Positions 52,521 to 64,000 of a stretch of DNA of 64,000 bases are shown piece after piece. The stretch comes from Oxalobacteraceae sp. CFBP 8761 (GTDB taxonomy: Bacteria > Pseudomonadota > Gammaproteobacteria > Burkholderiales > Burkholderiaceae_D). The notes beneath the pieces were generated by a model. It had not been told where the DNA came from. It was given only the letters and a program-made list of their open reading frames with translations, and searched no databases. Numbering within the stretch: position 1 is the stretch's first letter; each line of letters starts with the position of its first letter. The position numbers and the translations under genes were made by a program. The stretch lies in assembly GCA_014841595.1 (NCBI GenBank), contig JACYUE010000001.1, positions 1,040,995 to 1,104,994 of the forward strand, given 5' to 3'.

Positions 52521-52661
52521 TCGGGCAAGTATGGCGCTGCCGGGATGGCGTGTCAACACACCGCAGCGTGTCGGCGCGCCATACTGAAATATGGTTGTTT
52601 TGATCATTGCTCTACACTGCCGGGGCAGCTTGCCATCACACGCTTTGACTAGAGGAGTCGA

Positions 52662-53930
52662 TTGACCACCATGATCCTGCCGGCCCGAATGCAATTCCTG
52701 ATGAACCGTCTGCGCGAGCGCCTGTGGGTCAAGCCCATGATCGCCTGCGTCCTGTCTGTTGCCGGCGTGGCGCTGGCGCACTTGGTCGACAGCATCCCGA
52801 TTGACTGGAAGGTGCCGGAAATCGCGCAAGGCTCGATCGTCGACCTGCTCAAGGTCATTGCCGCCAGCATGCTGGGCGTCGCGACGTTCGCCGTTGCCTC
52901 GATGGTGGCCGCGTATGCGTCGACCGGGCAGTCGGCCACCGAGCGCGCGTTTCCGCTCGTGATTGCCGATGACGTCTCGCAGAACGCGCTGTCGATCTTT
53001 GTCGGCGCCTTCATCTTTGCCATCATCGGCCTGAGCGCGACGACCAACGATTACTTTGGCAAGCCAGGCCGGCTCACCCTGTTCGTGCTGACCCTGCTGA
53101 CGCTGGTGATCGTCGTGCTCGTGTTCGTGCGCTGGGTCGACAGCATCGCGCGCCTGGGGCGCCTGGGCGCCGTGATTACCCGCGTCGAACGTGCGGCTGC
53201 CGAAGCGATGGCGCGCCGCATCCGGTTGCCCTGCATGGGCGGCATGGTGGCCTTCGGGCCACCGGCCGGCCTGGCCTTTCACAGCCAGGCGAGCGGCTAC
53301 CTGCAGCGGGTGGACATGGATGCCCTGCAGCGCATCGCTGCCGAGCGCAAGCTGCGCATCACGCTGGCCGTTGCGCCCGGCGCGCTGATCGTCTGCTCGC
53401 GCCCGATCGGGTACGTGCTGCCCGACGGCGAGGACGCCGGCACGATTGAACCGGACCTGATCGCCAAGGCATTTACCATTGGCCCACTGCGCCAGTTCGA
53501 CGAAGACCCGGGCTTCGGGCTGGTCGTGCTGACCGAGATCGGCAGCCGCGCGCTGTCCCCGGGCATCAACGATCCCGGCACTGCCATTGTCGTGCTCAAT
53601 GCGGTCTTCCGGATCTTCGATGCGTGGACCCATCCCGGTTTCAGCGCCGAGCCGGACCATGACCGCGTCGAAGTGCCGCCGCTGTCGCTGGACGACATGT
53701 TCAACGATGTCTTCCCCCCACTGGCCCGCGATGGCGCCGGGGTGCTGGAAATCGCGCTGCATCTGCAGTGGGTGTGCGGCGAGCTGGGCCGTTGCGGCGA
53801 TCCGCACCTGCGCGCCATGGCGCAGTGCCAGGCCGACGAAGCCCTGGCACGCTCGGCAGCTGCACTGGATTTTGCGCCGGACCTGGCGCAACTGCGCCGC
53901 CGGCATGCCGATTACTGGGGGCCGGCATGA
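52662..53930 (+). CDS. DUF2254 membrane protein
   Basis: 422 residues from a TTG with AGAGGAG four bases upstream; the ATG three codons later is badly spaced. Four membrane helices occupy the first ~170 residues (e.g. VIAASMLGVATFAVASMVAA and LTLFVLTLLTLVIVVLVFV). A soluble domain follows with FHSQASGYLQRVDMDALQRI, and the conserved DPGFGLVVLTEIGSRALSPG and INDPGTA stretch of DUF2254. The biochemical role of the family is unknown. The next gene overlaps it by ATGA (53927-53930), so the two are coupled. Confidence 0.85.
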   Translation: MTTMILPARMQFLMNRLRERLWVKPMIACVLSVAGVALAHLVDSIPIDWKVPEIAQGSIVDLLKVIAASMLGVATFAVASMVAAYASTGQSATERAFPLVIADDVSQNALSIFVGAFIFAIIGLSATTNDYFGKPGRLTLFVLTLLTLVIVVLVFVRWVDSIARLGRLGAVITRVERAAAEAMARRIRLPCMGGMVAFGPPAGLAFHSQASGYLQRVDMDALQRIAAERKLRITLAVAPGALIVCSRPIGYVLPDGEDAGTIEPDLIAKAFTIGPLRQFDEDPGFGLVVLTEIGSRALSPGINDPGTAIVVLNAVFRIFDAWTHPGFSAEPDHDRVEVPPLSLDDMFNDVFPPLARDGAGVLEIALHLQWVCGELGRCGDPHLRAMAQCQADEALARSAAALDFAPDLAQLRRRHADYWGPA

Positions 53931-54748
53931 GGGCTTGTGCCAGCAGGCTGCGCAGCGTTCTCCTGCCCTGGTGTCTTGCGCCGGCGATGCTGATGCCGGC
54001 AACCGGCCTGTGCGCAGCAGAACCGGGCGGCATGCTGCCGTTTGCCGGTGAGCTGCACAGTTCGACCAAGGTGTTCCCTGCACGGCTGGCGGCGTTTGCC
54101 AGCTGCGCAGATCGCCCGCGCATCTTCGGCAAGGTCGAAGGCAGGCGCTATCGCATCGACCTGCCTGCGGGCACGCGCTGCATGGTCTTTGTCGGTGAAC
54201 AAGAGTGGGAAGCCATGCCGCTTGTCGTCGAGGATGTCAACGTGACGGTCCCGCTGCCGCTGCTGGTGTACCCGAGGCAGGTGCCGCAACCAGAACTCGC
54301 GCGCGAACTGCTCGAACTGGGCAGGGACGACCAGGCATTGCGCGGCGAACATGCGCGCCCGAATGATCCGGACGCCCTCGAACGCCTGCGGGTAGGTGAT
54401 GCGGCGCGACAGCAGCGGCTGGCGGCGATCATCGCCACCCATGGCTGGCCGACATTGTCGATGGTGGGCTGGGAAGCTGCCAATGCTGCCTGGCTCATCG
54501 CCCAGCACGCACCGCTGGCGCGCTTGAAACCGTGGCTCGCGCTGATGCAGGAGGCCGCCACCAGGCACGAGATCGCGCCGTACAACCTGGCGACGTCGAT
54601 CGACCGTGTCCGCGTGTACGAAGGCAGGAAGCAAATCTACGGCACCCAATACCGTCCGGACGACAAGAAACAGGGGGCGCCGTACCCGATCGAAAACATC
54701 GAGCGCCTCGAGCAACGCCGCCTGCAAATGGGCTTGCCACGCAGGTAG
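53927..54748 (+). CDS. DUF6624-like exported protein
   Basis: 273 residues with a signal peptide (SVLLPWCLAPAMLMPATGLCA; a lipobox-like LCAA makes a lipoprotein possible). The N-terminal ~100 mature residues form an unknown beta-rich part (TRCMVFVGEQEWEAMPLVVE). The C-terminal half fits DUF6624: IIATHGWPTLSMVGWEAANA, AWLIAQHAPL, then LATSIDRVRVYEGRKQIYG and TQYR. Start at 53927 overlaps DUF2254. Homologues are scattered and uncharacterised; they may be stress- or toxin-associated, which I cannot confirm here. Confidence 0.65.
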   Translation: MRACASRLRSVLLPWCLAPAMLMPATGLCAAEPGGMLPFAGELHSSTKVFPARLAAFASCADRPRIFGKVEGRRYRIDLPAGTRCMVFVGEQEWEAMPLVVEDVNVTVPLPLLVYPRQVPQPELARELLELGRDDQALRGEHARPNDPDALERLRVGDAARQQRLAAIIATHGWPTLSMVGWEAANAAWLIAQHAPLARLKPWLALMQEAATRHEIAPYNLATSIDRVRVYEGRKQIYGTQYRPDDKKQGAPYPIENIERLEQRRLQMGLPRR

Positions 54749-54839
54749 CCGCGACAACTTGTTACCAAGTCATGCAATCCGCATGTTGCGACTGGCGGTT
54801 TCGGGCGTAAGCTTCGGGTCTGTCCATTGGAGCGATAAG

Positions 54840-55523
54840 ATGACGATAATCCGGATCATGGCGCTGGCTGTTGGCGTGCTCGCCGCGTGTGCGGCGCAGG
54901 CGCAGGAACTGCTGCCGGTACAGACGCCGGCCGGCCCGGCGGTGCTCGAGGCCGATCAGCTGCACGAACCCGACCCGTTTGCCGGAACGCGCACGAGCGC
55001 GTCGCGCGTGTACAGCGCGAACGTTGCCGCACAACCCAATGACCACATCTTCAAGGGCTTCCGGCGCGATCCGCGGCTGATTGCCGGGGTCAAGGTCGCC
55101 CCGCATGTCGCGCTGGAGGCCGGTTACGTCAATCTGCCCGACCGCGGCCTGTACCGGGAAGAGCAGGGCAGGGCCGAGGGAGCGTCGCAGGGGCTCGGCG
55201 AGAAAGGCTCGAGCAACCATCTGGCCGTCAAGCTATCGACGCCCGAGGAGGCGCGCCTGTCTGCGTATGCCAAGGCGGGGATCGCGTACAGCGAAATCAA
55301 GCGCAGTATCAATGCCGGGCCCGATACATGGGTTCACAACGGCGCTGGTCCGGAAATCGATTCCGGGTCCGATACGGGGCTGTATACGGGCGCTGGTGCC
55401 AAACTCAAGCTCGACAAATCAACATCGGTCAACGCCGAGTTCTCGCGGCATGGCGACACGGCCAAGAAGCTTGGCCGTGTCATCCGGGACGGCATCAAGG
55501 GCAATATGCAGCTGGGCTTCTGA
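54840..55523 (+). CDS. Outer-membrane beta-barrel-type protein
   Basis: 227 residues with a signal peptide (IMALAVGVLAACAAQA). The mature part has alternating beta-strand patterns such as LIAGVKVAPHVALEAGYVNL, AVKLSTPEEARLSAYAKAGI and GAGAKLKLDKSTSVNAEFSR, ending LGRVIRDGIKGNMQLGF with a terminal Phe. This suggests a small eight-stranded OmpA/OmpX-like porin. GGAG lies seven bases before the ATG. It is not obviously in the DUF2254 operon (91 bp gap). Function unknown, possibly surface adhesion or stress. Confidence 0.65.
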   Translation: MTIIRIMALAVGVLAACAAQAQELLPVQTPAGPAVLEADQLHEPDPFAGTRTSASRVYSANVAAQPNDHIFKGFRRDPRLIAGVKVAPHVALEAGYVNLPDRGLYREEQGRAEGASQGLGEKGSSNHLAVKLSTPEEARLSAYAKAGIAYSEIKRSINAGPDTWVHNGAGPEIDSGSDTGLYTGAGAKLKLDKSTSVNAEFSRHGDTAKKLGRVIRDGIKGNMQLGF

Positions 55524-55528
55524 TCCCG

Positions 55529-56863
55529 TCAGTGCGCCGCTGCGGGCGCCGCCGCGACCGGCGCCGAAGCACGCTTGGCCACCTTGTCGTCACGCAGTTC
55601 TTCCGGATCGCGCAGCGGAATCATCAGGAATGCACTGAGCGCATACAGGCCGGCAAAGATCCAGATGATGCCAGCCACGCCCAGCGATGCGCTGAAGATG
55701 GCAACAATGGCCGGCCCGACCCAGGTCGATGCACCCGCGCCCAGGCTCAGCACCGACAGTGCGGCAGCGCGGTTTTTCGGCACCAGCAGCGGCATCAGTG
55801 CCGACAGGGGCACGAAGCCGCCCAGCGTCATGCCGTACATCGCGCCGAACAGCGCGGCGATGTAGAAGTTACCGATGAACAGCTGCGGCATGTAGAAGAA
55901 CAGCGGCGTCGTGATGGCGCTGCCGACGGCGCCCATCCAGATCACGGTGTTGCGCAGACCGAAGCGGGTGGCCAGGCGGCTCGAGATGATGTTGCCGGCG
56001 ATATTGGCGACAAAAATCACCGTCACGAGGCGCAGCCACTGCTCCAGCGTGAAGCCGATGACGTCCATGAAGAAGCCCGGCAACACGATGAAGAAACCGA
56101 ACATCGACGCGGTGTTGATGGTACGCACGACGCCGCTGAGCGAGGTCTTCGGCTCTTCCCACATGATCGAGACACTGCCCATCAGTGATGTCAGCGGCTT
56201 TTCACCAACTGGTGCCAGGCGCTTCGTCCCGGCGGCATCCTTCACGCACAGCAGGGCCAGCGCGGCGCCGGCAATTACCAGGATCAGCGACAGCCAGAAC
56301 GTGGCCAGCGCACCGATCAATGGCACCGAGAAACTGGCCACCAGCGCGCCGAGAGTCGGCAGGCCGGCTGCATACGCCACCCAGAACCAGCCCATCGCCA
56401 GGCCCAGTTTCTTGGCCGGCGTGGCGGCGACAATCCAGACCAGGAAGCCGTAAGCGAACAGCGGATAGCCGAAGCCGCGCAGGGCGTAGCCGGCCAGCAT
56501 CATCGGATAGCTCATCTGGCCGACGCCGAATGTCAGGAACACCACCTGGAACACGACCCAGATACCGGCGCCGATCAGCATGACTTTCTTCGGCCCCCAG
56601 ATATTCGACAGCGCACCGGCACACCAGGAACCGATCGCCACTGTCACGCCATACACGGTGAACAGGACCGCAATGTCGGCTTCGACCATGTTTTTCTGGG
56701 CCAGGTAAGGCGCCAGATAACCGAGCTCGACGCCATCGCCGATCATGAAGACCAGCAGGCCGACGAAGCCCCACAGCAGTGAGCGGGGAATCCCGAGTTT
56801 TTCGCACAGCCTGTCAAGGATGCCCGGTTGGGAAGAGGGAAGATGTGGCGATGCCGTTGGCAT
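55529..56863 (-). CDS. MFS transporter, RbtT/DalT/CsbX-like
   Basis: 444 residues with twelve membrane helices. Motifs FMIGDGVELGYLAPYL, LFTVYGVTVAIGSWCAGAL and NIWGPKKVMLIGAGIW fit the polyol (ribitol, arabitol) transporter group of the MFS. Start at 56863 (MPTASPHLPSS); the open frame extends to 57079 but upstream codons look non-coding. A strong inverted repeat lies at 57087-57104, in the putative promoter. No polyol dehydrogenase or kinase is adjacent, so the substrate is uncertain. Convergent with the outer-membrane protein gene with only 5 bp between stops. Confidence 0.85.
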   Translation of the reverse strand: MPTASPHLPSSQPGILDRLCEKLGIPRSLLWGFVGLLVFMIGDGVELGYLAPYLAQKNMVEADIAVLFTVYGVTVAIGSWCAGALSNIWGPKKVMLIGAGIWVVFQVVFLTFGVGQMSYPMMLAGYALRGFGYPLFAYGFLVWIVAATPAKKLGLAMGWFWVAYAAGLPTLGALVASFSVPLIGALATFWLSLILVIAGAALALLCVKDAAGTKRLAPVGEKPLTSLMGSVSIMWEEPKTSLSGVVRTINTASMFGFFIVLPGFFMDVIGFTLEQWLRLVTVIFVANIAGNIISSRLATRFGLRNTVIWMGAVGSAITTPLFFYMPQLFIGNFYIAALFGAMYGMTLGGFVPLSALMPLLVPKNRAAALSVLSLGAGASTWVGPAIVAIFSASLGVAGIIWIFAGLYALSAFLMIPLRDPEELRDDKVAKRASAPVAAAPAAAH

Positions 56864-57086
56864 GCGGTTTGTTGTTGGAGACAAATTAGCACCTGCAAAA
56901 TCGTGGCGTTCGTGAACGCGATGGGCGACCCGGAAGGGGCGAAGTGCGCGCAGCGGGGGCGCGTAATAGGGCAGTTCCGGAGAGGAACTCAGGGCAAGGA
57001 TGCCCGTGACATGCCGTGGGAACGGCAAGCAACGACACGTGACCGCGCCATTGCGTGAGACCGGAGTTGATCTTTCCAAATAGTAT

Positions 57087-57104
57087 CACATTTGCACAAA
57101 TGTG
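57087..57104. promoter_or_regulatory. Strong inverted repeat in the MFS promoter region
   Basis: CACATTTGCACAAATGTG: 8-bp arms (CACATTTG/CAAATGTG) around CA, in an AT-rich patch 224 bases upstream of the MFS start. A typical size for a dimeric repressor site; no regulator gene is adjacent. Confidence 0.5.
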
Positions 57105-57166
57105 TTAACTTGTTAGTGAATTTCGTGCGGATGTGCGACGTTGTTGAAAGATACGCTCAGGATGTA

Positions 57167-57203
57167 AAAAACCGCCGTGCCCGGAGCGGGGACGGCGGTT
57201 TTT
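57167..57203. terminator. Terminator of the chemoreceptor gene
   Basis: AAAAACCGCCGT and ACGGCGGTTTTT form a 12-bp stem with a 13-base GC loop. With A and T runs on both sides it can act in both directions; on the minus strand it follows the chemoreceptor stop by ~20 bases. Confidence 0.9.
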
Positions 57204-57222
57204 GCAGGCAGTGGCTGGAAGC

Positions 57223-58986
57223 TCAGAACTCTTCCCACTCCGCTTCATTCATCTTGGATGTGGCGACCGGCTTGCTGGCTGGCTTGGTTGCCGGCTTTTC
57301 TGCGGCCTTGCTCACTGGCTCCTCTGCAGGCGTAGCAGCAGGCTTGGCCGTCGCACGCGGCGCCGGCTTGCTCAGCGCCGGCCGTGCCGGTGGCGGACGC
57401 TTGACGGGTGCGCTGGCGACGACGGGCGTCGTGTGCGCGGCATCGAGCTTGAACACATCGACCACCTGCGCCAGGCGCTTGGCCTGATCCTGCAGCGATG
57501 CCGTGGCGGCGGTGGCTTCTTCGACCAGTGCGGCGTTCTGCTGGGTCGCGTTGTCCATCTGGCCCATGGCCTGATTCACCTGGTCGATGCCGGTGATCTG
57601 CTCCTGGCTGGCCGACGAGATCTCGCCCATGATGTCGGTCACGCGGCGGATCGAGTCCACCACTTCGCGCATCGTCGCGCCGGTCTGGTCGACCAGCTTG
57701 GTGCCGGTGTCGACCTTCTCGACCGAGTCGCCGATCAGGCCCTTGATTTCCTTGGCGGCGGCTGCCGAGCGCTGCGCCAGCGTGCGCACTTCGGACGCGA
57801 CGACGGCAAAGCCGCGGCCCTGCTCGCCGGCGCGTGCTGCTTCCACGGCAGCGTTCAAGGCCAGGATATTGGTCTGGAACGCGATGCCGTCGATGACGCT
57901 GATGATGTCGACGATCTTGCGCGACGACTCGTTGATCGAGCCCATCGTGGCGACCACTTGGTCGACCGAGGCGCCGGCCTGCGTCGCGACGCTCGAGGCA
58001 GCAATCGCCAGCTGATTGGCCTGGCGCGCATTGTCGGCGTTCTGGCGCACGGTGCCCGTCAGTTCTTCCATCGAGGCAGCGGTTTCTTCCAGCGCTGCGG
58101 CCTGCTGTTCGGTGCGGCTCGACAGGTCGAAACTGCCGGCGGCGATTTCGCCCGAGGCGCCGCTGATGGTCTGGGTGCCGGTGCGCACTTCGTCGACGAT
58201 CCTGGCCAGGCTGGCATTCATATTACCCAGCGCGCGCAGCAGGGCGCCCGTTTCATCGCTGGCGCTGCTGTCGATGCGCACGGTCAGGTCGCCGGCGGCG
58301 ACTTGTTCGGCAGCTTGCACGGCGCGGCGCAGCGGCCCGGTGATCGAGCGGGTCAGCAGCCAGGCGAAGACGCCGCCCAGCAGCAGGGCGCCGGCTGCCA
58401 GCGAACCGATGACGACCTTGCCCCGAGCGGCGGTGCCGGCAATCATTGCGGCGCTGTCGCTGATGTGCTTTTGCTGCAGGTTGACCAGGTCGTGGACGCG
58501 CTCTTCATACGCCTTGGCGGCCGGCGTGAATTGCTGGTTCAGGATCTGTTCAGCCAGTTCGGTATTGCCCTCGCCCTTGGCCTTGACGGCGCCGTCGCGT
58601 GCCTTGCTGTAGGCGGCGCGGTGTTCCATCACCGACTTGAACAGGGCCGTTTCCTCGTCACCCGTAATCAACGGTTCGATCTTCTTGACCAGATCGGCCG
58701 ACAGCTTGCCGGTGGCCGCCGCGTCTTCCTTGAAGTACGCGGTCAGCGAGCCATCGCTGCTCTTGACGATGGCGGCGGTGCGGCGCACGGCGGCGAAAAT
58801 CTGCGTGTACCACTCGGCGATCATGCGTTCTTTCGCGAGTGGCTCGGCCAGGATGATCTGCGTTTCCTGCGCAACCTGGTTCAGTCGCCAGACGCCAACG
58901 GTCGCGATGATGACCGTCATCAAGAGGGTCACTAAGAACCCTGCTGCCAGTCGCGTTCCGATATTGAGTTTGATGAAGTTGCCCAT
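57223..58986 (-). CDS. Methyl-accepting chemotaxis protein with CheR-binding tail
   Basis: 587 residues. Topology: a membrane helix ([20 protein letters not shown]), a ~150-residue periplasmic four-helix-bundle sensor (4HB_MCP type), a second helix ([21 protein letters not shown]), a HAMP domain, and the long coiled-coil signalling domain with the hairpin tip [13 protein letters not shown] preceded by [21 protein letters not shown] Pro/Ala/Lys-rich linker (~70 residues) ends in the pentapeptide EWEEF at the very C-terminus, which should bind CheR/CheB as NWETF does in Tar/Tsr. It probably serves chemotaxis to small molecules. Monocistronic, with a terminator behind it. Confidence 0.95.
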   Translation of the reverse strand: MGNFIKLNIGTRLAAGFLVTLLMTVIIATVGVWRLNQVAQETQIILAEPLAKERMIAEWYTQIFAAVRRTAAIVKSSDGSLTAYFKEDAAATGKLSADLVKKIEPLITGDEETALFKSVMEHRAAYSKARDGAVKAKGEGNTELAEQILNQQFTPAAKAYEERVHDLVNLQQKHISDSAAMIAGTAARGKVVIGSLAAGALLLGGVFAWLLTRSITGPLRRAVQAAEQVAAGDLTVRIDSSASDETGALLRALGNMNASLARIVDEVRTGTQTISGASGEIAAGSFDLSSRTEQQAAALEETAASMEELTGTVRQNADNARQANQLAIAASSVATQAGASVDQVVATMGSINESSRKIVDIISVIDGIAFQTNILALNAAVEAARAGEQGRGFAVVASEVRTLAQRSAAAAKEIKGLIGDSVEKVDTGTKLVDQTGATMREVVDSIRRVTDIMGEISSASQEQITGIDQVNQAMGQMDNATQQNAALVEEATAATASLQDQAKRLAQVVDVFKLDAAHTTPVVASAPVKRPPPARPALSKPAPRATAKPAATPAEEPVSKAAEKPATKPASKPVATSKMNEAEWEEF

Positions 58987-63208
<4,222 letters not shown>

Positions 63209-63217
63209 TCCCCTGGG

Positions 63218-63262
63218 GCCGACGCGCGGGATGGGGTCATCCCACCCGCGCGTCGGCTTTTT
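63218..63262 (+). terminator. Rho-independent terminator of eno
   Basis: GCCGACGCGCGGG pairs with CCCGCGCGTCGGC over 13 bp (plus an inner TGGG/CCCA), followed by five T. It lies between eno and ftsB, so ftsB probably has read-through or its own promoter. Confidence 0.92.
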
Positions 63263-63282
63263 CATCTCCTTCGTTTTTCACC

Positions 63283-63642
63283 ATGCGCCTGATCACGATT
63301 GCCCTGGCTGTTCTGCTCGTGCTGATCCAGTATCCCCTCTGGCTTGGCAAGGGCGGCTGGCTGTCCGTGGCCGACATGCAGAACCAGGTCGAAACCACGC
63401 GCATCAAGACCGAGCAGCTCGCCGCGCGCAACAGCAAGCTCGATTCCGAAGTCGATGACCTGACCGAAGGCACCGGCGCCGTCGAAGAGCGTGCGCGCTA
63501 CGACCTGGGCATGATCAAGCAGAACGAGATTTTCGTGCAGGTGCTGCGCAAGAATGAAATCCCGGTCGAATCGATGACCGTGCCGCCACCACCACCACCG
63601 CCGAAACCGGGCGCCAAGCCAACCGGCGCTGCCGCACACTGA
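63283..63642 (+). CDS. ftsB: Cell division protein FtsB
   Basis: 119 residues, bitopic: a short cytoplasmic start, one membrane helix ([20 protein letters not shown]), then a periplasmic coiled coil ([20 protein letters not shown]) of about 50 residues, with the conserved [17 protein letters not shown]. It joins FtsL and FtsQ in the divisome. A poly-Pro stretch (seven in a row) and basic tail follow, longer than in E. coli FtsB (103). Location after eno is conserved across Proteobacteria. Confidence 0.95.
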   Translation: MRLITIALAVLLVLIQYPLWLGKGGWLSVADMQNQVETTRIKTEQLAARNSKLDSEVDDLTEGTGAVEERARYDLGMIKQNEIFVQVLRKNEIPVESMTVPPPPPPPKPGAKPTGAAAH

Positions 63643-63652
63643 GCCAACTATC

Positions 63653-63928
63653 ATGCTTGATGAAACTACCCCGATCGACCCCGCCAGCCTCGATTCGCTC
63701 GACGCGATCGCAGACTGCCTGGCCGAAGCGTTCGAAGATGGCGATGGCGCCGTGATTACGGCAGCCCTGCAGGCAGTGGCGCAAGCGCCCGCCCTGGGCG
63801 AGCTGGCCGCCAGCGTGGGCATGCCGCGCGACGCGCTGCAGGCGGCGATGACGGCAGGGGAGTTCGATATGGACCTGACCCTCGAAATCATGAAGGTCGT
63901 CGACCTGCACATGAGTGGCGGGAAATAA
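63653..63928 (+). CDS. HigA-like (addiction-module antidote) protein without toxin
   Basis: 91 residues. The segment AIADCLAEAFEDGDGAVITA, then ALQAVAQAPALGELAASVGM and PRDALQAAM, matches the putative addiction-module antidote family (HigA-like HTH): acidic N-terminus, two helices, and L-x-E-L-A-x-x-x-G-M. No HigB/RelE toxin gene is adjacent in the window, and the sequence is more acidic than DNA-binding members usually are. It starts 10 bp after ftsB and is probably co-transcribed with it. It may be a domesticated regulator. Confidence 0.6.
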   Translation: MLDETTPIDPASLDSLDAIADCLAEAFEDGDGAVITAALQAVAQAPALGELAASVGMPRDALQAAMTAGEFDMDLTLEIMKVVDLHMSGGK

Positions 63929-63970
63929 GGCTGACGACGCGCTCTTCGTCTCTTCTCCACATATGCAAAA

Positions 63971-64000
63971 ACGTCGTTCCAGCTGAGGCTGGAACGACGT
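63971..64000 (+). terminator. Terminator-like hairpin at the right edge
   Basis: ACGTCGTTCCAGC and GCTGGAACGACGT form a perfect 13-bp stem with a 4-base loop, 42 bases after the HigA-like stop. The T-run that would confirm it lies outside the window; an A-run precedes it. Confidence 0.7.

Larger units (their letters stand above)
56864..57222. other. 359-bp gap between MFS gene and chemoreceptor
   Basis: This gap holds the MFS promoter region, the inverted repeat at 57087-57104, an AT-rich stretch around 57060-57120, and the terminator at 57167-57203. I see no gene in it. Confidence 0.6.

Noticed and set aside
56864..57079. N-terminal extension of the MFS transporter
   Set aside because: No hydrophobic or conserved content; codon use unlike the gene, and the ATG at 56863 fits the family N-terminus.
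57202..58935. 577-codon plus-strand frame opposite the chemoreceptor
   Set aside because: Antisense shadow; chemoreceptor signature is unambiguous on the minus strand.

Overview
The window is a GC-rich, densely packed chromosomal segment of a betaproteobacterium, most likely an Oxalobacteraceae of the Massilia/Duganella/Telluria type. The signs are the order pyrG-kdsA-eno-ftsB at the right end, divergent argA/hrpA at the left end, a PEP-CTERM protein, secreted polysaccharidases, and a LexA-controlled ImuA/ImuB/DnaE2 mutasome. I found no rRNA, tRNA, CRISPR array, prophage or intact insertion sequence. The only mobile DNA is two fragments of an IS1595-type transposase.

Layout. 1-7.5 kb: start of argA, hrpA, a PRC-barrel protein and a NERD-helicase fusion. 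7.5-13 kb: Tat-exported SDR, transposase fragments flanking a membrane protein, a Bug/TctC solute-binding protein, a DUF4230 protein and a methyltransferase. 13-19 kb: a minus-strand run with an orphan HepT-like protein and a translationally coupled DUF2760-Hsp70-Hsp70 operon. 19-24 kb: LexA box, imuA, imuB, a small exported protein, then an AAA ATPase and tyrS, the latter preceded by a tyrosine-rich leader peptide. 24-31 kb: M61 peptidase, Hsp20, and an HtrA-response regulator-histidine kinase cluster. 31-39 kb: a Liv-type binding protein, an unknown protein, a GH43 arabinanase, a PEP-CTERM protein and a TonB-dependent receptor. 39-42.6 kb: dnaE2 with its own LexA box, then a four-copy repeat cluster. 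42.6-52.5 kb: gntR, cynS, gntK, an AraC/SDR divergent pair, GH16 glucanase, and a GH94 phosphorylase-sugar transporter operon. 52.6-59 kb: DUF2254/DUF6624 pair, outer-membrane protein, MFS transporter and a chemoreceptor. 59-64 kb: pyrG-kdsA, eno, ftsB and a HigA-like orphan.

Three functional threads stand out. (1) The SOS mutasome is split: imuAB and dnaE2 lie 20 kb apart, each behind a near-perfect LexA box. (2) gntR, gntK and the GH94/MFS operon share LacI/GntR-type 14-bp operators (12 of 14 bases identical), suggesting one regulon in which a disaccharide phosphorylase, perhaps acting on cellobionate, feeds gluconate to gluconokinase. (3) Envelope and proteostasis genes are abundant: two Hsp70s, Hsp20, HtrA with a two-component system, and a PRC-barrel protein. 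The most novel-looking regulatory element is the 19-codon Tyr-Tyr-Ala-Tyr leader peptide upstream of tyrS, followed by hairpins, one of which covers the tyrS ribosome-binding site.

Start codons were chosen by Shine-Dalgarno spacing, signal peptides and family N-termini, and often differ from the longest open frame. All family names come from recognising sequence motifs by eye, not from database searches.
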